Source of the DNA: JAICLK01 sp036489905
Lineage (GTDB): Bacteria > Patescibacteriota > Saccharimonadia > Saccharimonadales > UBA4665
Length of the DNA: 18,588 bases
Direction of reading: 5' to 3'
Assembly: GCA_036489905.1 (NCBI GenBank)
Contig: DASXEX010000048.1
Coordinates: 1-18,588 of the forward strand
Shown here: positions 1-6,605 of the stretch, in pieces
How the letters are laid out: every line of letters starts with the position of its first letter
Numbering within the stretch: the stretch's first letter is position 1
The notes under the pieces: model-generated
What the model was told of the DNA's origin: nothing
The model's input: the letters and a program-made list of their open reading frames with translations, nothing else
The model's database searches: none
Program-made: the position numbers and the translations under genes

Positions 1-63
1 CTGGGCTACAAGACACCTCAGGAAGCCCTGAACGAGTACCGCAAAGAGCACGAAAACAAGTAG
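1..63 (+). CDS. C-terminal end of a probable transposase (partial)
   Basis: The window opens inside a reading frame whose last 20 residues include LGYKTPQEALNEY, ending at a TAG (61-63). A short '(L)xY+TPxE' segment close to the C-terminus is typical of integrase-core transposases of the IS3, IS30 and IS481 groups. No catalytic residues lie inside the window, so the family cannot be fixed. A GC-rich hairpin begins one base after the stop. An integrase or an unrelated protein cannot be excluded from so short a piece. Confidence 0.45.
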   Translation: MGYKTPQEALNEYRKEHENK

Positions 64-79
64 CCCCGCTAACGCGGGG
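64..79 (+). terminator. GC-rich hairpin after the transposase stop
   Basis: CCCCGC, a TAAC loop and GCGGGG form a perfect 6-bp stem directly after the stop codon. No clear T tract follows (the next bases are TGTTCGGATT), so this is a hairpin of terminator type rather than a canonical intrinsic terminator. Confidence 0.4.
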
Positions 80-141
80 TGTTCGGATTCATTTCCAAAT
101 TGAGGATTGTTGAGTGTTCGGATTGAGGGCTACGAGCGGGC

Positions 142-178
142 TGCGCCAAAATGCTTATGTATACAATAAAATATTGTA
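142..178 (+). promoter_or_regulatory. Promoter-like motif shared with the 16595 region
   Basis: The stretch holds GCGCCAA, then ATGCTTATG, then TACAATA-AAA-TATTGTA, a 7-bp inverted repeat (162-168 and 172-178). The same two blocks (GCGCCAA and ATACAATAAA...TTGTA) recur at about 16599-16622. It lies upstream of the better -35/-10 pair at 180-208, so it may be a second promoter or an operator. Function is inferred only from position and recurrence. Confidence 0.3.
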
Positions 179-179
179 C

Positions 180-208
180 TTGTCATATTTATGTTAGTGG
201 TATATAAA
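180..208 (+). promoter_or_regulatory. Sigma70-type promoter of the LPETG/sortase operon
   Basis: TTGTCA (180-185) and TATAAA (203-208) are separated by 17 bp in an AT-rich stretch. Transcription would begin near 215. That leaves an untranslated leader of about 32 nt carrying a purine-rich Shine-Dalgarno (AGAGGGG, 234-240) before the ATG at 247. Confidence 0.6.
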
Positions 209-246
209 TAAAAATACTTAAAATAATCTGAAGAGAGGGGAACGAG

Positions 247-771
247 ATGAAAAAACTCTTACAAATCCTAGCGGTGGGAGTGGTTGGGGCAACTTTAATG
301 GGCGGCGTGGCTGCAGCGAGCAGCAACACGACTACCAGCACAAACACCGGTGCGGGCGCCAGTACGACAAATACAAACAAGAATAAATCGAAATGCAACA
401 ATAAAACCGACGTGAACAGCACCACGGGGCAGAAGGCCGGCTCGGGCAACACCACATCCAGTGGCAACACCGGCGGTGTCGGCTCAGCTAGCTCGGGTAG
501 TACGGGTAACACCAGCAGCACAAGTACCAGCGTGAACAGCAGCTGCGGCAAAACTGGCGGCACATCAAGCAGTACGCCGAGCAACAGCAAGAGCGCAAGT
601 TCGGCTGCCGGCACGCCGTCATCCAGCACTACGATTGCAGCGGGCTCTTTGCCGGAGACAGGCAGCAACGCGGTCGTAAATGATGCGGCTATCGGAGTCG
701 GCGTACTCATCGGTGCACTGACGCTTTCTTACGCGGGCAGCGCGCTGGTACGCCGCACGGCTTTGAAATAG
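247..771 (+). CDS. LPETG-anchored Ser/Thr/Asn-rich surface protein
   Basis: The 174-residue protein has a signal peptide (MKKLLQ, then a hydrophobic stretch to about residue 24). A long Ser/Thr/Gly/Asn-rich region follows, then a complete sortase signal: LPETG (135-139), a hydrophobic segment (about 146-167) and a short basic tail (VRRTALK). It is therefore exported and probably cut and linked to the envelope by a sortase. Two cysteines (about 50 and 100) could form a disulfide. Residues about 62-98 match the repeat seen in the proteins at 3381 and 4094 (SGN....GN.GGVG.A.SG). The sortase gene starts 18 bp downstream, so enzyme and substrate are co-transcribed. The ATG at 247 is supported by AGAGGGG 6 nt upstream. 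The function of the middle region is unknown; stalk, adhesin and glycoprotein are all possible. Confidence 0.85.
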   Translation: MKKLLQILAVGVVGATLMGGVAAASSNTTTSTNTGAGASTTNTNKNKSKCNNKTDVNSTTGQKAGSGNTTSSGNTGGVGSASSGSTGNTSSTSTSVNSSCGKTGGTSSSTPSNSKSASSAAGTPSSSTTIAAGSLPETGSNAVVNDAAIGVGVLIGALTLSYAGSALVRRTALK

Positions 772-789
772 CAAAACGACGGATTTAGG

Positions 790-1389
790 ATGACTCCTAG
801 TCAAACTTCATGGTTGCAGCGCGTCCGCTTCTACGCAAGCGGCGCGTTGCTGTATGTTGCAAGCATCGCCTGCATCGGTTTTGCCTTGCACACGCCGCGC
901 GTGGCGGCAAGTACGGTTACGCTTGCCGATAAAGTCACGGTAACGGCCACATCTAAAATCAAGTTGATTGCCGGACGGCCGGTTCGAATCGTCATCCCGA
1001 GCGAAGATGTCGATCTGCCGCTCATTCCCGGCACCTACGACCGCGCCGACGATTCGTGGACGCTCAGCGGCTACGAGGCGCAGTTCGCGACTTCCAGCAC
1101 GCCGGCGAATAATGTCGGCGGCGAAACATTTATCTACGGCCACAACAACGACTACGTTTTCGGCGCGCTTCGCCACGTCACGCCGACGGCCGGCGCCGAA
1201 GCACTCGTTTATACCAACAACCACCACATTTTCGCGTATAAATTCCAAAAAACCTGGAGCGTCGGCCCATACGACGTCACCACCATCGACTATCAAGGGC
1301 CACCGGTTTTGCTCATCCAAACTTGCACCGGCAGCTTCAACCAGTGGCGCACGATGTATCTGTTTGATTTTAAAAAGGTGGTGCAATGA
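790..1389 (+). CDS. Sortase (transpeptidase)
   Basis: The 199-residue protein has an N-terminal membrane anchor (about 15-33) followed by an extracytoplasmic sortase domain. The catalytic triad is visible: His118 in IYGHN, Cys179 in LIQTCTG and Arg187 in QWRTMY. Sortases cut LPXTG-type signals between Thr and Gly and transfer the protein to an amine acceptor on the envelope. The LPETG protein just upstream is the obvious substrate. The size and the short Cys-Arg spacing fit class D/E-like enzymes, but the class is not certain. The stop overlaps the ATG of the next gene by four bases (ATGA), which implies translational coupling. A GGA about 6 nt before the start is the only Shine-Dalgarno-like element. 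Confidence 0.85.
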   Translation: MTPSQTSWLQRVRFYASGALLYVASIACIGFALHTPRVAASTVTLADKVTVTATSKIKLIAGRPVRIVIPSEDVDLPLIPGTYDRADDSWTLSGYEAQFATSSTPANNVGGETFIYGHNNDYVFGALRHVTPTAGAEALVYTNNHHIFAYKFQKTWSVGPYDVTTIDYQGPPVLLIQTCTGSFNQWRTMYLFDFKKVVQ

Positions 1390-2552
1390 TTGACCAGTTA
1401 CTCATGCCGGCTATGATTATTACGGCCATCGCTGGCGGCATTGTAGTGCTGGCGCACGCGGCGGGCGCATTTTTGTATGACGTGCGCGAGGCAAAGCGTT
1501 TGCGGCTTCGGCGGCTGCATCCACACAAACGGGCATATCGGGAGCGGCCGCTCGTGACCGTGCTCATTTCGGCACATAATGACGCGAGCTCGATCGAACG
1601 CTGCCTCGATAGCATTTTCAAAAATAATTATCGCAAGGTTGAGGTTTTGGTCGTCGACCATGCCTCACAGGATGCGACCGCGCAAATCGTTAGGCGCTAT
1701 GCCGCGACACACCCGAACCACATTCGGCTGGTTGCGCGGCGTAATCAAGTCGGGAAGAGTGCGGCCGATCAACAAGCTTTTCGGTGTCACGGCAACGGTC
1801 AATTCGTTTTGACACTTCCGGCCAACAGCTACTTGGACAATGAAGCGCTCGCGCGGGCAAGCAGGCACTTCGCAGGCCAGCCGGACTTGGACATGCTCAA
1901 GCCCGGCGAACAAATCATTCCGGCGCCAGCTATCACCCGACTGCTCGAAACCTACCGTGCACTGCTCGCCAAACGCATCAACAAATTCTTGAGCACAGCC
2001 GGCCTGGATGTGAGCCAAGGCGGCGCAGCATGTTACCGCGCCAACGCCTTCAAACAGCGCAATCGAGCAGGCGAACAGCTGCAAACCCATTACGCACACG
2101 ATGTCATTGTCAACATGCCGGCGCAATCCTCGTACGCCGAGCTGTTTGTGCACAGCTACTCCGAACGGGTGCGGCATTTGCAGTTAGCCGCAGTGCTGCT
2201 TGGAAGCCGTCGTTCGCTCGATTTGCTAAGGCCGCGTACCTGGCTTCGAGCCGGCTACATGTTTTGCTCGGCAATTATTTCGGTAACTGGACCGCTTTTG
2301 GTCGCCTACTTTTTGTACCTTGCGCTCAGCTTGCATGAACCGACGCTGCTGTTATGTATCATGGTAGGCCTGAGCGCCTTTTTGCTGTTTTCGATATGGG
2401 AAGCAGAGCAGCTGAAGCCACACCAAAAAGCCACGTATGCGTTCGGCATACCGATGGTCTACGGACTGTTCTACCTTTTGAGCGTAAGCCATCTGCTTGC
2501 TGTTTTCGGCGCTGCTATTCCAACTCGAGCGCCCGCCTTCCGCAATCGTTAG
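1386..2552 (+). CDS. Membrane GT2-like glycosyltransferase with degraded catalytic motifs
   Basis: The 388-residue protein has an N-terminal membrane segment (about 8-31), a GT-A fold region (about 55-260) and two or three C-terminal membrane segments (about 290-380). The GT2 start is recognisable: VTVLISAHNDASSIERCLDSI, then VLVVDHASQDAT, where active members have VDDGSTDGT. The metal-binding DXD that normally precedes 'sYLDpdAL' is replaced by PAN (TLPANSYLDNEAL, about 143-154). The later acidic ED and the QxxRW motif are not recognisable (the region reads ERVRHLQ). It may be an inactive relative acting as scaffold or regulator, or an enzyme using other residues. It overlaps the sortase by 4 bp, so it belongs to the same operon, which suggests a role in modifying or presenting the anchored protein. 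Confidence 0.7.
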   Translation: MIDQLLMPAMIITAIAGGIVVLAHAAGAFLYDVREAKRLRLRRLHPHKRAYRERPLVTVLISAHNDASSIERCLDSIFKNNYRKVEVLVVDHASQDATAQIVRRYAATHPNHIRLVARRNQVGKSAADQQAFRCHGNGQFVLTLPANSYLDNEALARASRHFAGQPDLDMLKPGEQIIPAPAITRLLETYRALLAKRINKFLSTAGLDVSQGGAACYRANAFKQRNRAGEQLQTHYAHDVIVNMPAQSSYAELFVHSYSERVRHLQLAAVLLGSRRSLDLLRPRTWLRAGYMFCSAIISVTGPLLVAYFLYLALSLHEPTLLLCIMVGLSAFLLFSIWEAEQLKPHQKATYAFGIPMVYGLFYLLSVSHLLAVFGAAIPTRAPAFRNR

Positions 2553-2614
2553 TCCGCGACATCGCACCAACTACACATTTGGCCACGAGAATAAATTTCC
2601 TGAAATGGCAAGAA

Positions 2615-2646
2615 AGCATTCTCAAAGACAACGAGGGTGCTTTTTT
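2615..2646 (+). terminator. Intrinsic terminator of the sortase operon
   Basis: AGCATTCTC (2615-2623) pairs with GAGGGTGCT (2633-2641) in a 9-bp stem with two G-T pairs. Six T residues follow, starting at 2641. It lies 62 bp after the glycosyltransferase stop. Confidence 0.75.
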
Positions 2647-2678
2647 AATTCTTTGTAAAATTTATTACATCCTTGCTA

Positions 2679-2696
2679 TTGCAAAATGCCTATGAT
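2679..2696 (+). promoter_or_regulatory. Candidate promoter of the 2729 gene
   Basis: TATGAT (2691-2696) is a good -10 box preceded by GCC. Upstream are TTGCAA (2679-2684, only 6 bp away) and TTGCTA (2673-2678, 12 bp away), so no -35 sits at the usual distance. The compact arrangement resembles those near 11454, 14888 and 16597. Confidence 0.4.
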
Positions 2697-2728
2697 AGTG
2701 TGTGTTAGTGTCCAATGGAGGGGGAAGA

Positions 2729-3220
2729 ATGGTAGTTTTTGGAGGTAATCTCAGTAGCGACAGTATCGGAACCGGCAAAGTTGCCGGAAGCTTGAAGCAT
2801 TTTTCGTATCTTAGATTTCTTGAGCACAAAAAGGGTAAATATATTGCACTGGCGTTTGCGGTTGTACTCGCGAGCATTGTGGTGGCTATTGCCCAGGTTT
2901 TCGGAGCGGGCGAACAAGGTGGCAGTGGCAATGGCGGTGCGTCCGGGTCCGGCCAGCAATCAACCACATCGGACAATAGCGATTCAACCAGCTCGTCACA
3001 TAACGACCAGCAGAATTCCGGCAACTCAGCTAGCAGCTCAAGTTCCACATCCGTAACCGTAAATGGACAATCCGTCGCCACACCCGCCAGCGGGACATAC
3101 GACAAAACCGTTGACGTTCCCGGCGGCCAAGTCCATGTCAGCGGCGACAATTCAAGCAGCACTTCCGGCAGTTCGGCCACGAACAATACGACGACAAACG
3201 TGGAGGTCAATTCAAACTAG
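2729..3220 (+). CDS. Exported single-span Ser/Asn-rich protein of unknown function
   Basis: The 163-residue protein has a cytoplasmic N-terminus of about 36 residues and one membrane segment (about 38-58, rich in Ala, Val and Ile). An outer domain of about 100 residues follows, made mostly of Ser, Gly, Asn, Gln and Thr, with a more ordered stretch (SVTVNGQSVATPASGTYDKT) near 115-135. No family is recognised. The ATG at 2729 is chosen over an in-frame GTG at 2702 because GGAGGGGG lies directly upstream of it. The gene stands alone between two terminators, although its composition matches its secreted neighbours. It lacks both the SGNVS repeat and an LPXTG signal. It is probably a cell-surface protein; the role is unknown. 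Confidence 0.65.
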   Translation: MVVFGGNLSSDSIGTGKVAGSLKHFSYLRFLEHKKGKYIALAFAVVLASIVVAIAQVFGAGEQGGSGNGGASGSGQQSTTSDNSDSTSSSHNDQQNSGNSASSSSSTSVTVNGQSVATPASGTYDKTVDVPGGQVHVSGDNSSSTSGSSATNNTTTNVEVNSN

Positions 3221-3245
3221 CGGCTTTTTCAAGAGCCGCTTTTTT
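3219..3245 (+). terminator. Intrinsic terminator after the 2729 gene
   Basis: AGCGGCT (3219-3225) and AGCCGCT (3234-3240) form a perfect 7-bp stem around TTTTCAAG. A run of T residues follows to 3245. The stem begins within the stop codon. Confidence 0.85.
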
Positions 3246-3283
3246 AATGCACACAAGCACTTTAACTTCCGAACTTGCCGTTC

Positions 3284-3347
3284 GACTCTATCTGCCAGAA
3301 GTAGACCGTGGAAGCCTACTTGGCATACAGAGTCGGGAGACAACCCG
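3284..3347 (+). promoter_or_regulatory. Structured 5' leader: long imperfect hairpin plus short hairpin
   Basis: GACTCT (3284-3289) pairs with AGAGTC (3329-3334). Inside, TGCCA pairs with TGGCA and AGTAG with CTACT, closing a loop of about 11 nt. This gives 16 base pairs, interrupted by a 3x3 internal loop and a GA bulge. Directly after it CGGG (3334-3337) and CCCG (3344-3347) form a second small hairpin sharing base 3334. The pair ends 33 nt before the ATG at 3381, which has a strong AGGAGGG. No known riboswitch class is recognised. It could be a regulatory leader, an mRNA-stabilising element or a separate small RNA. Confidence 0.45.
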
Positions 3348-3380
3348 AGCAACTAACTAACCCAACTAAAGGAGGGTACC

Positions 3381-3980
3381 ATGGTAAAACTTAAAATAGT
3401 TCGTGTCGCAGCAGCGACGGCAGCATCAGTCGGCTTGATAGCTGGTTTTAGCGGCCTCGCCAGCGCGCACCCTATGCAGGGCGGCTCAGCCACATTGACC
3501 GGGAACGTGTCGGTCAACCAAACAGTCAACAAGAACAAAGCTAACGTATACGGTGTTACGCTGCAAGGCGGCAAGTCTGGTGATGTCAGTGCTACCGGTA
3601 ACGTCGGTGCAGTCAGCAGCGCCAAAAGCGGCCCCGTTTCAAACAGCAACGACACGCACACCAGCGTGACACAAAGCAGCAGCGCCAAGAGCAGCAACAG
3701 CACGACGAGCAGCAACAACGCAAGCATGAGCGGCCACGGCAGCCTGACGGCAACGGTGAACCTCAGCGGCAACAAGACCGTCAGCAAAAACAGCGCAAAC
3801 GTCGTCACCTTGACGGCTCAAAGCGGCAAGTCTGGTAACGTCAGTGCGACCGGTAACATCGGTGCAATCGGCAGCCTGGCGAGCGGTGGTGTTTCGAACA
3901 CCAACAGCACGACAACCACAATCAACCAAACAAGCAGCTCAACGAGCAGCAACAACACAGAGAGCACAAACAACCAATAA
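3381..3980 (+). CDS. Secreted repeat protein, two SGxVSATGN modules
   Basis: The 199-residue protein has a clear signal peptide (residues 1-29, ending SGLASA) and no later membrane segment, so it is probably released or non-covalently attached. The mature part is two units of about 84 residues (about 38-100 and 122-184). Each has a VNxxxxxNKxxxxxxAN lead-in, the module GKSGxVSATGNxGAxxSxxSGxVSNxNxT, and a Ser/Asn/Thr linker. The module matches repeats in the proteins at 4094 and 247. Regular spacing of Gly/Asn and small residues suggests a beta-solenoid or other repetitive beta fold, which is an inference. Translation is driven by a strong AGGAGGG 6 nt before the ATG, the best ribosome site in the window, consistent with high expression. 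Confidence 0.7.
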   Translation: MVKLKIVRVAAATAASVGLIAGFSGLASAHPMQGGSATLTGNVSVNQTVNKNKANVYGVTLQGGKSGDVSATGNVGAVSSAKSGPVSNSNDTHTSVTQSSSAKSSNSTTSSNNASMSGHGSLTATVNLSGNKTVSKNSANVVTLTAQSGKSGNVSATGNIGAIGSLASGGVSNTNSTTTTINQTSSSTSSNNTESTNNQ

Positions 3981-4027
3981 AACAAAATTCCTGCCCACTT
4001 TTTAAAACAAGCGGGCAAGCAGTCGAT

Positions 4028-4051
4028 GGCGAACCGGTCCGCCGGTTCGCC
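4028..4051 (+). terminator. Perfect 10-bp hairpin between the 3381 and 4094 genes
   Basis: GGCGAACCGG (4028-4037), a TCCG loop and CCGGTTCGCC (4042-4051) form an uninterrupted 10-bp GC-rich stem, 48 bp after the upstream stop. No T tract follows (the next bases are CCGGCTCTAGC), so it could be a terminator, an RNA-end stabiliser or a protein site. A weaker pairing (TGCCC with GGGCA) lies just upstream. Confidence 0.45.
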
Positions 4052-4093
4052 CCGGCTCTAGCATAATTATCACTAACTTTAGGTCTTACTATT

Positions 4094-5938
4094 ATGAATA
4101 GAATCAAGCATCGTTTTAGCTTTGGCGCAATGACCGGTGGAATATTGCTTGCCGTTTGCATGACTCCGGCCCAAGCGGTCCTAGCCGCCACGCCATCAAG
4201 CGACACTCCGCCAACTACGACGACCACAGCGCCACAAACCACAACCACAAACGCTCCCGATAACGGACAAGGACAGAGCACACCGAGTACGAGCGGCTCA
4301 ACAACGGCCGGCCAGGGCACGAGTCCGGAGAACGCGCCGTACACGTCGCCCGACCCCACCACAAATGCGCCGGCCGCTTCTGACTCGGCCACCACGCCGG
4401 CAAACCCTACAAATCAAACCGGCACAAGTAACCCGAACAGCACGAGCACACAAGCTAACGATAACGGGCAAGCAGTCAACACCACCACGATAAGCACGGC
4501 TCAGTCCGGCGACGTCAGTGCCCAAGGCAACCTGTCATCGGTCGGCAATGCAACTTCCGGGACGGCGAGCAGCACTGACACCCAAGTCACCACGCTCAAT
4601 TCCTCCACCACTTTAGACAACCCGGGCGGCCTACAGACATTTACCTTCAACATCAACGGCAATCATGTCGGTAATATTCTATTGAGTCCGGCAGCATTCC
4701 TACAATCCAGTGCCGCCACCGCGACGCAAAGCCCGGAAAACGCATCCGTAACAAACCAGACTAACAGCACTATCACCAACACGATCGACCTGTCGGCACA
4801 AAGCGGCAACGTGTCGGTTGAGGGCAATTTAGGAACGGTCGGCAACGCGACATCAGGAAGCGCCACTACAGAACTTAATCTCATCAATATGATTGAATCA
4901 ACCGTCAGTGACAAACAGGCGTTCGTCGGCATGGTCAACATCAACGGCAACTTAAAAGGAAATCTTCTGCTGCCCAAATCGGCCATTGACTCGCTGCTGC
5001 CCAGCCAGCCAAACGCCAGCACAAGCACAAGCGCCACGTCCACAACTACTACGGACAACAATCTTAACGTCAACAACAATGTGACCCTGAACGCACAAAG
5101 CGGCAACGTGTCGGTTGAGGGCAACGGCTCGGCAGGCAATGCGACCTCCGGCAGCGCGGCAACCGGGCTGAAACTATACAACCTGACAAACAGCCAAATT
5201 GTCGGCGGCAACGTGCTGCTGGTGTTCGTGAATGTCGAAGGCTCATGGGTCGGAATGCTGATGAACGCGCCGGCGGGCACGACCAGCGCGGCCTTGGGTG
5301 GCGGCATTACGAAAGATACAAGCACCGCCGCCAGTTCGAACACCACTACCAGTACGACTGAAACGATCAACAACAACGTAAACCTTTCATCCAATTCCGG
5401 AAACGTGGCGGCCAAAGGCAACGGCAAAGTCGGCAACTCGACCTCCGGCAACGCGAGCGCGAACGCCGACGTCGTCAACATTCTGGGTTCGCAAGTCGAT
5501 CTGAGCGGCTGGTTGGGCGTACTCGTCATCAATGTTAACGGCAGCTGGAACGGCAGCCTTGAAATTCAACCTGCACAAGTGACGATCCACGTCAAAGCTC
5601 CACCCACGCACCACATGACAACCCACAGCGCGACGACAACAACCGCAAACTACACGGGCAACACCGCTTCCCAGCCGCAGACGCTTCAGACAAATCACCT
5701 CGCCTTGACCGCTGCCCACATCCTGGGCGATACCACCGGCAGTGGGAATGCACTAGACGCCAACAAACACGTTGCTTCGGCCATCACAAACAATTTGGGC
5801 GGCAAACATTCTTCCGCCGACATTTTGCTTGCCAGCATCGGCGGAACGCTGGCGGTAATTGGCGGCGCCACTCAATTCTTGCGTCGGAAACGACATGGCT
5901 CCAGCAGCACACCGACTGTCACGAGAGCAGGCCGCTAG
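4094..5938 (+). CDS. Large repeat surface protein with C-terminal membrane anchor
   Basis: The 614-residue protein has an N-terminal signal peptide (about 1-31) and a Pro/Thr-rich stalk (about 32-125). Four repeats of about 98 residues start near 136, 235, 333 and 432. Each opens with (A/S)xSGxVxxxGNxxxxGNxTSGxA and ends with a hydrophobic strand pattern, (V/I)N(I/V)xGxWxGxLxxxPA. A linker (about 500-570) leads to one hydrophobic span (about 576-594) and a basic tail, FLRRKRHG. There is no LPXTG before the span, so anchoring seems sortase-independent unless an unusual signal is used. The repeats match the module in the 3381 and 247 proteins. The start is the first ATG after a CATAAT box (4062-4067); its Shine-Dalgarno is weak. 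It is probably a structural or adhesive surface protein; no family is recognised. Confidence 0.75.
   Translation: MNRIKHRFSFGAMTGGILLAVCMTPAQAVLAATPSSDTPPTTTTTAPQTTTTNAPDNGQGQSTPSTSGSTTAGQGTSPENAPYTSPDPTTNAPAASDSATTPANPTNQTGTSNPNSTSTQANDNGQAVNTTTISTAQSGDVSAQGNLSSVGNATSGTASSTDTQVTTLNSSTTLDNPGGLQTFTFNINGNHVGNILLSPAAFLQSSAATATQSPENASVTNQTNSTITNTIDLSAQSGNVSVEGNLGTVGNATSGSATTELNLINMIESTVSDKQAFVGMVNINGNLKGNLLLPKSAIDSLLPSQPNASTSTSATSTTTTDNNLNVNNNVTLNAQSGNVSVEGNGSAGNATSGSAATGLKLYNLTNSQIVGGNVLLVFVNVEGSWVGMLMNAPAGTTSAALGGGITKDTSTAASSNTTTSTTETINNNVNLSSNSGNVAAKGNGKVGNSTSGNASANADVVNILGSQVDLSGWLGVLVINVNGSWNGSLEIQPAQVTIHVKAPPTHHMTTHSATTTTANYTGNTASQPQTLQTNHLALTAAHILGDTTGSGNALDANKHVASAITNNLGGKHSSADILLASIGGTLAVIGGATQFLRRKRHGSSSTPTVTRAGR
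4796..5124 (+). repeat. 32-bp exact direct repeat inside the 4094 gene
   Basis: Bases 4796-4827 and 5093-5124 are identical over 32 bp and encode the AQSGNVSVEGN core of repeats 2 and 3. Their spacing is 297 bp, exactly 99 codons. Identity at third positions points to recent duplication or gene conversion, and the pair could recombine in frame to change repeat number. Confidence 0.85.
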
Positions 5939-5954
5939 CTAGAACAACCGTCGC

Positions 5955-5960
5955 TATACT
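5955..5960 (+). promoter_or_regulatory. Candidate -10 box for the YdjM-like gene
   Basis: TATACT preceded by GC lies 66 bp before the ATG at 6027. No convincing -35 box or terminator of the preceding gene is visible in this short gap. Confidence 0.3.
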
Positions 5961-6026
5961 GGTAATGCCCGAAAAGCCTTAAGCCGTGATTGCGAAAAGG
6001 CCGTCAACCGCTTAAACTTGTAAAAC

Positions 6027-6605
6027 ATGACTGGACGAACGCATGATTTGGCTGCGATTACGGCACTCGGCGCTGTGGTGCTGACCGGGTCGGCGCGGAC
6101 GATGACCTTAGCGACGGCGTTGGTGGCAATTTTAGCAAATCAAATCGGTGGCATCGCGCCGGATATTGACCAGCCGACCGCACCGCTGTGGCGTAACTTG
6201 CCAGAAGGAAAACTATTCGGCAAAGTCTTCGACAAGGGCATGGGCGGCCATCGATTCCTGACGCATTCTTTGCTTGGGCTAGCGTTGTTCGGGTTTCTCG
6301 CCTGGGCGTTGCTCGGATTCCTGCAACCGATTATACCGCACATCAACGCCGGTTACGTCTGGTGGGCGTTTATAATCGGCATGCTCAGCCACCTCGTCAT
6401 GGACACACTGACCAAGGAAGGCGTGCCGTGGTTGCTGCCGATCCCGATAAAACTCGGCTTCCCACCCATCAAAGATTTGCGCATTACCACTGGCAAAGCC
6501 GTTGAAACGTTCGTGATTTTTCCAGGTTTGCTCGCCTTGGACATCTGGTTCTCTGCGAGCCATTATCAAACGTTGCTAGCACTCATTCATCAACATCTCG
6601 TCTAG
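6027..6605 (+). CDS. YdjM-like membrane-bound metal-dependent hydrolase
   Basis: The 192-residue protein has several membrane segments (about 10-35, 80-103, 108-125 and 160-178). It carries the family's metal-site signature: PDID near 45-48, HRFLTHSLL (His75 and His80) and SHLVMDTLTKEGVPWLLP (His122, Asp126). These match the YdjM/DUF457 family of inner-membrane predicted metal-dependent hydrolases, whose substrate is not established. No strong Shine-Dalgarno precedes the ATG. The stop (TAG, 6603-6605) abuts the stop of the convergent minus-strand gene with no base between them. Confidence 0.8.
   Translation: MTGRTHDLAAITALGAVVLTGSARTMTLATALVAILANQIGGIAPDIDQPTAPLWRNLPEGKLFGKVFDKGMGGHRFLTHSLLGLALFGFLAWALLGFLQPIIPHINAGYVWWAFIIGMLSHLVMDTLTKEGVPWLLPIPIKLGFPPIKDLRITTGKAVETFVIFPGLLALDIWFSASHYQTLLALIHQHLV

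Noticed and set aside
189..710. Minus-strand 173-residue frame rich in Val, Leu and Pro
   Set aside because: It mirrors the Ser/Thr/Asn codons of the LPETG gene in antisense. The similar Leu/Val frames at 2665-3210, 3353-3808 and 4663-5532 arise the same way and have no domain logic.
808..1386. Antisense 192-residue frame across the sortase gene
   Set aside because: It has no recognisable motif, whereas the plus strand carries a full sortase catalytic triad.
2702..2728. GTG start extending the 2729 gene by nine residues
   Set aside because: The extension would translate the ribosome site itself; the ATG at 2729 has GGAGGGGG in the right place.
3275..3300. tRNA-like TTCGACTC followed by GCCA
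   Set aside because: The flanking bases do not form a T stem and no acceptor or anticodon arm can be drawn; the region folds better as the leader hairpin.
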